64,000 nucleotides of DNA from CAVZZV01 sp963779845 (lineage in GTDB: Bacteria; Bacteroidota; Bacteroidia; Bacteroidales; GCA-2748055), in contig CAVZZV010000006.1 in assembly GCA_963779845.1 (NCBI GenBank), positions 124,001 through 188,000 of the forward strand, in the 5' to 3' direction. The translations under genes and the position numbers were made by a program. The notes under the pieces were generated by a model. The model made no database searches. It was given only the letters and a program-made list of their open reading frames with translations, and was not told the DNA's origin. Of the stretch, positions 36,110 through 45,486 are shown in pieces. Numbering within the stretch: position 1 is the first letter of the stretch; each line of letters begins with the position of its first letter.

Positions 36110-36161
36110 TCAACAATAGTTCATATAATACTGTTCTTTATATAGAAATGACTATTGTTGA
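36110..36161 (+). promoter_or_regulatory. inverted repeat at the start of the beta-propeller gene
   Basis: TCAACAATAGT (36110-36120) and ACTATTGTTGA (36151-36161) are perfect 11-base arms 30 bases apart. The right arm ends two bases before ATG 36164. It could fold over the translation start or be an operator. A smaller repeat GTGTCA/TGACAC lies near 36079-36092. Confidence 0.5.
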
Positions 36162-36163
36162 AT

Positions 36164-39100
36164 ATGGATCGCTACGGGAAATTTTTTAGTTTTTTACTCG
36201 GCTTTTTTCTTTATTTCTCTCCAGCCTTTCCACAGGCCTGGTTAAAAGATATGGAATCAAAAAAGTCGACAGCCCAACCGGATTTTTACGAGATTCAATC
36301 CGCATTTATACGTTACTGGCATAACAAAGAAATCGAAAAAGGCAAAGGCTGGAAGCAATTCAAGAGATGGGAGAATTTTATGGAACCCAGGGTATATCCC
36401 GATGGAAAGATATATCTTCCTTCCCTGACGGATGATCTGGGAATGCTTAAGCTCAAAAAAATCAATTAGCACCAACTGGCTAAATCTTGGTCCCGAAGTA
36501 GTCCCTCCTAAAATTGACAGTCAAAAGAAATCTGGTGCAGGCAGAATAAATTGTATCGCGTTTCACCCTACCAATCCCATGATCATGTGGGCAGGGGCCC
36601 CTTCGGGAGGATTCTGGAAGACCCTTAACGGCGGGAGTTCCTGGTTTACAACAACCGACGACCTCATAAGCATTGGAGTTTCAGATATTGCTGTAAATCC
36701 CGCTAATCCAAATGAGCTATTCATTGTTACCGGTGACGGTGATGCAGGGGATACCTACAGCATTGGTATTCTAAAATCCATTGATGGTGGCATGAGCTGG
36801 CTTCCCACCTCGCTTTCGAGGGAAACTTCAGACCGGGAATATTTTCGCAGGATTATTGTAAGTCCGGTTCAACCCGGTTTAATGATTGCAAGTTCAAATA
36901 AAGGGATCTATAAGACCAGTGATGGTTTTGAGAGCTTTATAAAAGTGGAGGAGGGACACTTTAAGGATTTGGAATTCCATCCTGCAAATCCGTCGATAGT
37001 TTATGCTACAAGCTATGATCCACAAGGAAACGCAGCTTTTTTCAGATCAACTGATTCTGGTACTACCTTCTTTGAGGTGCGGACGGGTATGGCTATATAC
37101 GGAAAGGTCAACAGGATAGAAATAGCCGTAACCCCTGCAGTCCCCTCTTATGTTTATGCACTGACAAGTTCAGCAGATGATGATGGATTCTACGCTTTGT
37201 TTCGGTCCAGAAACTCTGGGCAAAGCTGGTCAAAGGTCTATGATACTTCAGATAAAAACCTCTTAGGATGGGAAACAAATGGCCAGGATAAAGGAGGTCA
37301 GGGCTGGTATGATCTTTCCCTGGCGGTTTCGCCCCTTGACGAAGCCATGTTGCTTACCGGAGGAGTAAATATCTGGAAATCGACCAATGAAGGCCAGAAT
37401 TTCGCCCTTGCGGCGCACTGGAAAGGGTATAAAAATATCGATTATGTGCATGCCGACCATCACAGTCTGGTCTACCATCCCCTTACCCATAACCTTTTTT
37501 CATGTAATGACGGGGGGATTTACAAAAGTACCAATGACGGGGAAAGCTGGACAGATATTTCTGATGGACTGGAGATTCTTCAGATCTACCGGATAGCTGC
37601 TTCACCAACGGTTTTTGATCTATTCCTCACCGGAAACCAGGATAACGGGAGCATGCGGAGGTCTGCCGGTGATTGGGCCGAAATTACCGGCGGGGATGGG
37701 ATGGAGTGTATTATTGATCATGAAAACCCGGATATTCTTTACACTTCCTTTTATTATGGAAGTTTTTCCAAATCTACTGATGCTGGCCTCAATTTTTTTC
37801 CAATCGGGCCGGAGGATGTTAAAGGCTCCGGGGCATGGATTACGCCCTTTATTATGGATGCTGTAAACCCCGAAGTGCTTTATACCGGGTATAAGGATGT
37901 TTATAAAAGCCTTGACGGAGGGATAAGCTGGTACAAAATTTCAGATAACCTCACCCGCGGGGCAAACCTTCGTTTTCTCGCGGTGGCCCCTTCGAATCCG
38001 GATTATATTTATGCTTCAACCTATTCCGATATATGGTTAAGTAAAAATGGAGGAGGTAATTGGGTGAACATCTCCGCCGGGCTACCGGACAATGCAATAA
38101 CTTCCATTGAAATTGCTCCGAATAACCCGGAATACCTATGGATAACAATGTCTGGATACAGTATAGGAGAAAAAATATATTATAGTACTTCCGGTGGAAG
38201 CAACTGGGTGAACTATTCGGAAGGCTTACCCAATGTGCCCGCAAACATTATTATCCGCCGAAAAAGCAGTAAGGATGAACTTTATTTGGGAACAGACCTG
38301 GGGGTATTCTACAGGGATGCGGAAATGGCAGAATGGGTCTGGATAAATGGCAATCTTCCAAATGTAATTATCAATGATTTAAAAATGCAGGAAAATTATA
38401 ACAGGTTAGTTGCCGGCACCTACGGCCGCGGACTCTGGTATTCAAGCCTGAACGAAACCATCAGCTTGTACGCGGAGATCTATCCTGCATTTCCTCAATC
38501 CTGTCTTAATGAGGAGGCGATTTTTCAGGTTCAGACCATCCCCGCCCCGGATAGCATAGTATGGAATTTGAATGGGGAAAGAGTCATTTCTTCGGGAATA
38601 TCACCAATGGTAGCCTATACTTTTGAAACTCCTGGCATAAAAAATATCTCAGCAACAGTGTATAAATCGGGCTTAAGTTATACTTCCCATTTAGACAATT
38701 ATTTTTCAGTGATTACTCAACCGCAGATTAAAATTGCTGTCCACGATACCAGCAATCTCCACCCTGGTCAAATATACCTATCAGCATCCGGAGCCAACAC
38801 CTATTTCTGGGAACCAACAGGACTTTTCAGCAATCCCTTTACACCATACGTTACTCCATACCTTACCACGTCAACGAGCATAAAAGTTACGGGCACAGTG
38901 GGGAATTGCATCGCTTCCGACAGCATCATGCTTACTGTATTTCCCGGTCCGGTCAACGACAATATCTGTGGTGCCCTTGAACTTTCGGACGGCCTTAATG
39001 GTCCCTTTAACAATGCATTCGCTACCGTTCAAATTAACGAACCCCTCCCGGACACCTCCAATTGTAATACCCAATATAGCTGGTGCAATGAAGGCGGTCT

Positions 39101-39656
39101 TCAGCATACCCTGTGGTTCAGTTATGTTCCAAAATCTTCAAAAGTTTCTTTCCGTACATCCGGCTTCGATACACAGATTGCCATTTACAGCGCGGATACA
39201 TGCAATAGCCTTTTGGAGGGTAATTATACCTTAATCGCCGCGAACGACGACTATTTTGGAAGCGGGGAAAACTATGCATCAGCTTTAAATCTCGTTCCTC
39301 TTAATCCCGGAAAAAAATATTGGATTCAGGTAGATGGCAGTGGTGGTGGGGAAACCGGGGAATTCACTTTAGATATCAATGATTTCCCGGTTTCGGTGGA
39401 AGAGGATGAATTAAGAAATGAACCGGCACGCCTTTATCCAAATCCCAGTAATGGATTGTTTAATCTGAATTTAGCGGATATAAGTGGAAATGTGAAAGTG
39501 GAAATTATTCAACTGACCGGAAAAATTGTCTTTTCCAGGATTTTTCCTTCCACCGGGAACAGGAACATCCAAATTCGGTTGGAAGAAAAGGGTTTCTATC
39601 TTGTGAGAATACAGAATGACCATATTTTCCTGACAGAGAGAATCGTTATTGAGTAG
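36164..39656 (+). CDS. T9SS-exported Asp-box (sortilin-like) beta-propeller protein, frameshifted in this sequence
   Basis: The first frame (ATG 36164, signal peptide ending PAFPQA) runs to 36469, and the rest is in another frame to 39656. Dropping one A from the seven-A run at 36457-36463 joins LKLKK to SISTNWLNLGPE and gives about 1163 residues. At least eight Asp boxes such as SIDGGMSW, STDSGTTF, STNDGESW and SLDGGISW point to a VPS10/BNR-type beta-propeller, with typical NPAIVYA-like linkers. A PKD-like module, a PPC-like domain (WCNEGGLQHTLWFSY) and a T9SS sorting domain (LYPNPSNGLFNL) follow. It is likely a surface adhesin or glycan/protein binder. The C-terminal half parallels the preceding peptidase. 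Confidence 0.85.
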
Positions 39657-39673
39657 TAAAAGGTTTTTGAAGA

Positions 39674-40708
39674 CTAAATCAAAAAGATACTACTTTTCCT
39701 GCAATGGCTGACCATCTCTCCGGGCCATATACTGGATTGTATCTCGCCGATATGGGCCTTCCTCAGCAAAAACATACAAAGTCTGGATTGCCCTATCCCT
39801 CCACCTATCGAATCGGGAAGGTCGCCCTGAAGCAATCTCCTGTGAAAAAATAAATTTTCACGGTCGGAGCAATTCTTAAGCCGGAGTTGTTCCCGCAAAG
39901 ATTCCTGGTCAACCCGGATCCCCATGGAAGATAATTCGAGTGCCATTTTCAAAATGGGATCCCAAACCAAAATATCGCCATTCAGTCCTTTGAAATTTTT
40001 CTCTGTGGGGGTTGACCAGTCATCATAGTCCGGAGCCCTTCCATCATGCGGTTGTCCATTGGCCAGATTGCCGCCGATACCGATTAAGAAAATGGCACCA
40101 TATTTTTTGGTAATTCTGTTCTCCCGTTCTTTAACTGACAAATCGGGATACATTTCAAGCAATTCCTCTGCATGAATAAATTTAATTGTTTCAGGCAGGA
40201 CAGGTTCAATATCAGCATAATATTCATATATCTGGAACTCAGTTCGTTTAATAACTTCATATATTCGCCTGACTTGTTCCTTCAGGTAATCGAGGGTGCG
40301 GTCAGCCGGGGAAATGGCTCTTTCCCAGTCCCACTGATCGACATATATTGAATGAATATTGTCTAATTCTTCATCAGGACGTAAGGCATTCATGTCGGTA
40401 TAAATACCGTAGCCGACCTTGATATCATAATCCCGAAGCATCATCCTTTTCCACTTCGCAAGTGAATGGACCACTTCAGCAACCTGCTCCCCCATATCTT
40501 TTATCTGAAAAGAAACCGGACGTTCAATTCCGTTCAGATCATCATTGATCCCTGTCCCCCGCAAAACAAATAACGGAGCTGTAACCCTTCGAAGTCTCAG
40601 ATCAGAAGCCAGAGATATTTCAAAAGTGTCCTTAACCAATTTGATGGCCTTTTCGGTTTGTTTCAGGTCGAGGATAGGTTTATATCCTTCCGGAATGATT
40701 AGTTTCAT
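39674..40708 (-). CDS. asnA: aspartate-ammonia ligase
   Basis: AsnA makes asparagine from aspartate, ammonia and ATP. 344 residues, slightly longer than E. coli AsnA (330). Family blocks: FEISLASDLRLRRVTAPLFV, GINDDLNGIERPVSF, LAKWKRMMLRDY, IYVDQWDWE, GKYGAIFLIGIGG-like KKYGAIFLIGIGGNLANG, and the ATP site GGGIGQSRLCMFLL with SIWP near the end. A class II synthetase fold. It stands alone between the beta-propeller gene and the divergent MFS gene, with a TTACTTTG element 38 bases upstream. No feature is missing. Confidence 0.96.
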   Translation of the reverse strand: MKLIIPEGYKPILDLKQTEKAIKLVKDTFEISLASDLRLRRVTAPLFVLRGTGINDDLNGIERPVSFQIKDMGEQVAEVVHSLAKWKRMMLRDYDIKVGYGIYTDMNALRPDEELDNIHSIYVDQWDWERAISPADRTLDYLKEQVRRIYEVIKRTEFQIYEYYADIEPVLPETIKFIHAEELLEMYPDLSVKERENRITKKYGAIFLIGIGGNLANGQPHDGRAPDYDDWSTPTEKNFKGLNGDILVWDPILKMALELSSMGIRVDQESLREQLRLKNCSDRENLFFHRRLLQGDLPDSIGGGIGQSRLCMFLLRKAHIGEIQSSIWPGEMVSHCRKSSIFLI

Positions 40709-40745
40709 TTATCGTGGTTTTCTTTCTAAATTCTTTTTGAATATG

Positions 40746-40753
40746 CAAAGTAA
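40746..40753 (-). promoter_or_regulatory. possible -7 element of asnA
   Basis: CAAAGTAA reads TTACTTTG on the coding strand, a near-match also present before pyrG (53555-53562) and, as TTAATTTG, before trmD. Confidence 0.35.
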
Positions 40754-40913
40754 GTAATAATTTTTAATTTAAAAGTCATTAAGTCTTACAATATGACCAT
40801 TTCAAGGTTTCTCTTCCCTGGCTGGAAAAAATGGAGGCTAAGTCAATTTTACTTATTATTCCGTAATTTTATAGTTTTACAAGCTTTAACAATATTCAAA
40901 TAGCAGGAGCCTG

Positions 40914-42098
40914 GTGAGTCTCAAATCGAATATCCCAAAACTTTATTTAATCAAATTTTCCAAATGGTTTATGCTTTTCATGCCTTACGTGGTACTTTTT
41001 TACGAGGAAAACGGTCTGGGAATGAAGGAAGTCATGCTTCTGCAGGCCATTTATTCAATAACCATTGTAGCCTTGGAGATTCCCTCTGGTTACCTGGCAG
41101 ATGTCCTTGGCAGAAAAAAGTCAATTGTGTATGGGTCCTGCCTGGCTTTCTTAGGCTTCTTCACGTATAGTCTCAGTTTTGGCTTTACCGGTTTTTTAGT
41201 TGCCGAAATCGCTCTTGGTATTGGGCAAAGCCTGGTTTCTGGAGCCGACAGTGCCTTATTGTACGACACCCTGCTGGACATGAAAAAAGAAAAACAGTAT
41301 ATAAAATATGAAGGGAGGATCACTTCACTGGGCAATATTTCCGAAGCCGTTGCTGCAGTCCTTGCCTCCTTCCTGGCTGTTATCTCACTTCGCGCTCCCT
41401 ATATAGCCCAGACCTTTATCGCCCTTATTGCTATACCTGCTTCTGTTTTACTTGTTGAGCCGGCCCGTCACAAACGAATGCTTGAAATGCGTTTCAGGGA
41501 TGTAATCAACATTGTCCGGTATGCCTTATATGAAAATAAAGATCTTCAAAGGAATATACTTTTCAGTTCCGTTATAGGCACATCAACATTGACTATGGCC
41601 TGGTTTGTTCAACCATTTTTCCAGCATATCGATCTTCCTAAAGAATGGTTCGGCCCCTTATGGGCGGCCTTAAACCTCACAGTAGGTATGGTTGCCTTAA
41701 TCGCTTATAGAATTGAACATAAGATAGGTGCGATCAAATCAGTATTGATCATAGCAATACTGGTTCCTGGCGGATATCTCATTCTTGGCAACATGAATAC
41801 TTATTTCGCGCTCCCATTTCTTTTTCTGTTCTACATTATCCGTGGTTTTGCCACACCGGTGCTAAAAGACTATATAAACAGAATGAGTTCCTCCGACATC
41901 CGGGCCACAGTCCTCTCGGTCAGAAACTTTATTATTCGCCTCTACTTCGCATTGATCGCCCCATTCCTCGGATGGTATACAGATAAATTCAGTATAACAG
42001 AGGCACTGATTGTTGCAGGGATTATTTTCGGGGCCCTTTCAGGGGTGACATTCCTGCTTTTTCTTCAAAGCCTTAGAATAAAAAAGCGCTTGCCTTAA
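40914..42098 (+). CDS. major facilitator superfamily transporter
   Basis: 394 residues, about twelve membrane helices. The loop 2-3 signature is present as GYLADVLGRKKSIVYG (about residues 59-74), typical of MFS drug/H+ antiporter-like families. A charged central loop with HKRMLEMRFRDVINI separates the halves, and the second half has TPVLKDYINRMSSSDIRATVLSVRNF, seen in sugar/drug efflux MFS proteins. The start is GTG at 40914, preceded by AGGAG at a good distance, one of the few clear Shine-Dalgarno sites here. The substrate cannot be told from the sequence. It is divergent from asnA and convergent with the metallo-hydrolase gene. Confidence 0.85.
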   Translation: MSLKSNIPKLYLIKFSKWFMLFMPYVVLFYEENGLGMKEVMLLQAIYSITIVALEIPSGYLADVLGRKKSIVYGSCLAFLGFFTYSLSFGFTGFLVAEIALGIGQSLVSGADSALLYDTLLDMKKEKQYIKYEGRITSLGNISEAVAAVLASFLAVISLRAPYIAQTFIALIAIPASVLLVEPARHKRMLEMRFRDVINIVRYALYENKDLQRNILFSSVIGTSTLTMAWFVQPFFQHIDLPKEWFGPLWAALNLTVGMVALIAYRIEHKIGAIKSVLIIAILVPGGYLILGNMNTYFALPFLFLFYIIRGFATPVLKDYINRMSSSDIRATVLSVRNFIIRLYFALIAPFLGWYTDKFSITEALIVAGIIFGALSGVTFLLFLQSLRIKKRLP

Positions 42099-42123
42099 AT
42101 TCAGATTGAGGTAACTTTTTTTC

Positions 42124-42912
42124 TTAGGATTCCGGAATTTCAAGTACAAACCCGTCCTGAGCTATCGAAACATTCGCAGGAAGGTCTTTTTCAATTTCTG
42201 CCACAGGGCCTAACTGATGGCTTATATGGGTAAGAAATGCCCTTCTTGGGCTTAATTCTGTAATCAGGTCAAGTGCCTGGCCCAGGGTGAAATGGGAAAC
42301 ATGTTTTTCCCTGCGTAGGGCATTCACTATAAAATATTTGATCCCAAAGAGTTTTTCCTTCTCCTCTTCGGCAATAAAATTGGCATCAGTAAGATAGGCA
42401 AAATCAGCAATGCGAAATCCGAGTACCGGCAAACGAAAATGCATGGCTTTAACAGGAATTATCTTTGTCCCATTTATGCTAAATGTTTGATTATTTATAA
42501 TATTTACATTTATCTGAGGCACTCCCGGATATTTATTCTCTGCGAAAATATAGGGAAATTCATTAGCAAGTGACTGGTGCACCCTTTCCTCACAGTACAC
42601 CTCCATGGGTTGTTGCTGAATGAAATTAAAGGCTCTGATATCATCCAATCCCGCGATATGGTCCCGGTGCTCATGGGTAAACAACACCGCATCCAGATGA
42701 CGGGTGTTGGCACGGAGCATTTGCTGACGAAAATCCGGACCGGTATCAATAATGAGGGTAAGATTCTCAGTTTCTACGAGAATGGAAGAGCGGAGCCTTT
42801 TATCCCTCTCATCCTCCGATTTGCAGGTTTTGCAATTACAGGCAATTACCGGCACCCCTTGTGAAGTTCCTGTTCCTAGAAATGTAATCTTCAAAATAAA
42901 ACTATTTACCAT
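42124..42912 (-). CDS. metallo-beta-lactamase fold hydrolase (PhnP/RNase Z-like)
   Basis: About 262 residues from ATG 42912 (a 42933 start would add seven residues before the conserved N-terminus). The fold's zinc motif is THEHRDHIAGLDD, with further His in AMHFRLPVLGF and THISHQLG, and the Asp in YLTDANF. The opening ITFLGTGTSQGVPVIACNCKTC, with paired cysteines, matches PhnP-like phosphodiesterases, where a Cys-rich loop binds structural zinc. PhnP acts on cyclic phosphodiesters, but many Bacteroidota copies stand outside phosphonate operons, as here, and their substrate is unknown. It is divergent from the methyltransferase gene, 69 bases apart. Confidence 0.88.
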   Translation of the reverse strand: MVNSFILKITFLGTGTSQGVPVIACNCKTCKSEDERDKRLRSSILVETENLTLIIDTGPDFRQQMLRANTRHLDAVLFTHEHRDHIAGLDDIRAFNFIQQQPMEVYCEERVHQSLANEFPYIFAENKYPGVPQINVNIINNQTFSINGTKIIPVKAMHFRLPVLGFRIADFAYLTDANFIAEEEKEKLFGIKYFIVNALRREKHVSHFTLGQALDLITELSPRRAFLTHISHQLGPVAEIEKDLPANVSIAQDGFVLEIPES

Positions 42913-42981
42913 GCGAAAATAAGAAAATGCCACGAGAAGTATAGCCTGTTCTAGATAATGTTGTGTATTTTTAGGGCAAAA

Positions 42982-43689
42982 ATGAAAGGATCATTATACC
43001 TCATCCCAAACAAACTGGGAGAATCAAGTACGGAAAGCGTATTACCTCCGATAGTTTCACACGTAGTTCGCGGTCTGGATCATTTTATTGTAGAGAATGT
43101 CCGGTCGGCCCGGAGGTTCGTTATTAGCCTCGGATACGAAAAACCAATTGATGATATTCATTTTTATGAAATGGGAAAGCACATTCCTGTTAAAGAAATG
43201 TTGAATTACCTTCATCCTTGCCTGGCGGGTAAGGATATGGGAGTGGTATCCGAAGCGGGAGTACCCGGAGTAGCTGATCCCGGCTCGCTGGTGATTTCAG
43301 TGGCCCATGAAAAAGGGATCCGTGTAATCCCACTTACAGGCCCCTCATCGATCCTTCTCGCGCTAATGGCTTCAGGACTAAACGGACAAAATTTTGCTTT
43401 CAATGGCTACATACCGGTAAATACCCATGAACGGTCCAAAAGGATCATTAAACTTGAAACCTTTGCAACCAGGTTTAAACAGAGTCAGATTTTTATTGAG
43501 ACCCCTTTCCGGAACAATAAGCTCCTTGATGAAATACTAAAGTCCTGTAATGAGCAAACATTATTATGTATTGCCTGTGACATTACCCTGCCTACGGAAT
43601 TTATTCAAACGAGGCGCATTAAAGAGTGGAAAAAAGAAAGGGTCGACCTACATAAGCGACCCTGTATTTTCATCATCGGAAGCCACTAG
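42982..43689 (+). CDS. tetrapyrrole-methylase-fold SAM methyltransferase (RsmI-like)
   Basis: About 235 residues from ATG 42982. It begins KGSLYLIPNKLGES, the strand pattern of the tetrapyrrole (corrin/porphyrin) methyltransferase fold. Next come DHFIVENVRSARRF, GKDMGVVSEAGVPGVADPGS, the glycine-rich SAM site of RsmI-type enzymes, and RVIPLTGPSSILLALMASGLNGQNF. RsmI methylates C1402 of 16S rRNA at the ribose. This shorter Bacteroidota group lacks the C-terminal RsmI extension, so the target is uncertain. An earlier ATG at 42958 adds eight unlikely residues. Convergent with the FKBP lipoprotein gene (26 bases). Confidence 0.85.
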   Translation: MKGSLYLIPNKLGESSTESVLPPIVSHVVRGLDHFIVENVRSARRFVISLGYEKPIDDIHFYEMGKHIPVKEMLNYLHPCLAGKDMGVVSEAGVPGVADPGSLVISVAHEKGIRVIPLTGPSSILLALMASGLNGQNFAFNGYIPVNTHERSKRIIKLETFATRFKQSQIFIETPFRNNKLLDEILKSCNEQTLLCIACDITLPTEFIQTRRIKEWKKERVDLHKRPCIFIIGSH

Positions 43690-43715
43690 CCATGGCGATT
43701 ATTGGAGGACAGCCA

Positions 43716-44669
43716 CTATAGAATATCCAATAACTCCACTTCATAATAGAGTGTTGAATAAGGTGGAATGGGTGCTTTCCTGCTATCCTCAAAAAAATTA
43801 ATACTACCGGGACCATACCCTTTCGCATAGGGAACGATGATCAGTGCTTTCTCTCCTACCCTCATACTGTCCACCCCTTCATTCAATCCTGAAGTAATAA
43901 GTGAACTGGTACTTCGGCTTATGGTCCATCTCAAATCCAGGTCCTTCAAAAACATCCGGCCATCAGAGAGAGAGCCTTTCACATAAGTTTTGACATCATC
44001 AAACCTTTGGGCCGAGTCGCCCGAACCTTCCTCCATGGTAAAAACATAGATACCACTGTTGGTGGAATCAGCCGGACTATAACCATGATCAGTAAGGTAT
44101 TGGTTAAGAAGGTCCCGTTCATATACTGGCAGATCCGGAATAATCTTTTCCAGGCTAACATCAATCATGATAGGAGTGTAGGGTGGGATCGAGCCAAAAT
44201 AACTGGCACCCCAGGCGAGGGAGGATGGGATGATCAATTTTGCCTCACCACCTTCCTTCATCATTTTCAATCCTTCATTTAGCCCTGAAATTATACTACC
44301 CAATTGAATCCGTTCAGGACCGTAAAGTTTATCCTCACTGTAAGAATCATCGTCTTCTGCAACAATGGAATCGGTGGTGGTGAGCAATGTTTCATTTTCG
44401 ATTAATCTCATGGAATAACGTACCTGTACAAAATCGCCCAGGACAGGAGATAGTCCTGTACCTTCAACTTCTTCAATATAGTATAGGCCGGTTCCGGTCG
44501 GGGTTACCGTTATATTTTTTTCAGAAATATAGGATTGAATAAGTACCTTCTCCTGTTTTTTCTCTTCTTCTCCGGGATCCTTACAGGAAGTGGCCAAAAA
44601 AGCAAATACCCCCAATGACAACCATACTAAATTTCTAAAAGATCTAAATTTCACTTTCTTAAGATTCAT
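43716..44669 (-). CDS. lipoprotein with two FKBP-type peptidyl-prolyl isomerase domains
   Basis: 317 residues. The signal peptide ends in the lipobox LATSC (Cys at about 29), with an acidic region EEEKKQ after it. The first FKBP domain (about 58-170) has GDFVQVRYSMRL, ISGLNEGLKMMKEGGEAKLIIPSSLAWG and PPYTPIMIDVSL. The second (about 200-316) has DVKTYVKGSLSDGRMF, ITSGLNEGVDSMRVGEKALIIVPYAKGYG and PPYSTLYYEVELLDI. FKBPs speed up proline cis-trans isomerisation and act as periplasmic or surface foldases. It follows the GldI-like gene on the same strand but has its own -7 element at 44710-44717. Confidence 0.9.
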   Translation of the reverse strand: MNLKKVKFRSFRNLVWLSLGVFAFLATSCKDPGEEEKKQEKVLIQSYISEKNITVTPTGTGLYYIEEVEGTGLSPVLGDFVQVRYSMRLIENETLLTTTDSIVAEDDDSYSEDKLYGPERIQLGSIISGLNEGLKMMKEGGEAKLIIPSSLAWGASYFGSIPPYTPIMIDVSLEKIIPDLPVYERDLLNQYLTDHGYSPADSTNSGIYVFTMEEGSGDSAQRFDDVKTYVKGSLSDGRMFLKDLDLRWTISRSTSSLITSGLNEGVDSMRVGEKALIIVPYAKGYGPGSINFFEDSRKAPIPPYSTLYYEVELLDIL

Positions 44670-44709
44670 ACTATTAAGATTATTAAATTAAACAATATCA
44701 GATAATCCG

Positions 44710-44717
44710 CAAAAATA
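44710..44717 (-). promoter_or_regulatory. -7 promoter element of the double-FKBP gene
   Basis: CAAAAATA reads TATTTTTG on the coding strand, perfect TAnnTTTG, 40 bases upstream of ATG 44669. No clear -33. Confidence 0.45.
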
Positions 44718-44838
44718 ACAATTCCCTTTTAAACGGATAATTCAGCCATCTTGTTGTGGCAAAACAGGATCCATTATGCATTAAGGAAGGAGTTTTATTC
44801 CAGATGCAGAAAATACCCAATAGGTTGCTTCAAAGGTA

Positions 44839-45387
44839 TTAAAAAGTTTTTGAGGGGATAATATTAAGGAGTTCTATTTCGTAAACCAGTATCGATCCGG
44901 GGGGGATTTTCCGGTTATTCCCGAAGTTGCCATTGGCCAGATGAGGGGGGAGGATAAAGATTGCTCTACCGCCTTCTTTCATTAACAAAATTCCCTCTGC
45001 AATACCGTTTTCCACATCCTCCGCGCCGATAATGAACTCCTTCCTATCCGCTCCGTCTACAGGTGTTCCATCCAGCAGGTGGATTTTTATAGCTGTTTTA
45101 ACCACATCGCCAGGTCCAGGATGTTTGCCTGTCCCGCTTTCCAGAATCATATACCAGAGGCCGGTTTCAGTTTTCGTCATATTCCATCCAGCACGTCGGA
45201 CAAAATTTTCAATCAATTCATAATTTCTTTTTACCAGGTACCGGTTGATTTCCATCATGCGACGGGTTACCTCCCCTTCCGAAATATTCGGATGGGCCTC
45301 TTTCTCTCCGGTTTCCTTGCAGGAAGCTGTTAAGAAGGCCAGTACAATCCAAAGAAGAATAAAATATTTCAACCGTTTCTTTAACAT
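44839..45387 (-). CDS. GldI-like FKBP lipoprotein
   Basis: 182 residues from ATG 45387 (a 45402 start adds five). Lipobox LTASC (Cys at about 23). A helical stretch RRMMEINRYLVKRNYELIENFVRRAGWNM is followed by TGLWYMILESGTG and one FKBP domain (GDVVKTAIKIHLLDG, GIAEGILLMKEGGRAIFILPPHLANG, IPPGSILVYEIELL). This order, helix then GxWY then FKBP, is that of GldI, a peptidyl-prolyl isomerase tied to the gliding/T9SS machinery in Flavobacteria, and gldI often lies near a DHH phosphoesterase gene, as here. It likely helps fold surface or T9SS components. I give no symbol because of the distance. Confidence 0.82.
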   Translation of the reverse strand: MLKKRLKYFILLWIVLAFLTASCKETGEKEAHPNISEGEVTRRMMEINRYLVKRNYELIENFVRRAGWNMTKTETGLWYMILESGTGKHPGPGDVVKTAIKIHLLDGTPVDGADRKEFIIGAEDVENGIAEGILLMKEGGRAIFILPPHLANGNFGNNRKIPPGSILVYEIELLNIIPSKTF

Positions 45388-45486
45388 CTCAAAATTGACC
45401 ATAATGATGCAGGGGAAAGTGTCTGTTCACGCGACATTAACTGACAGAGTCTATAAAGTGAGAAGGAATTATTTGTGAAAAGTGTC

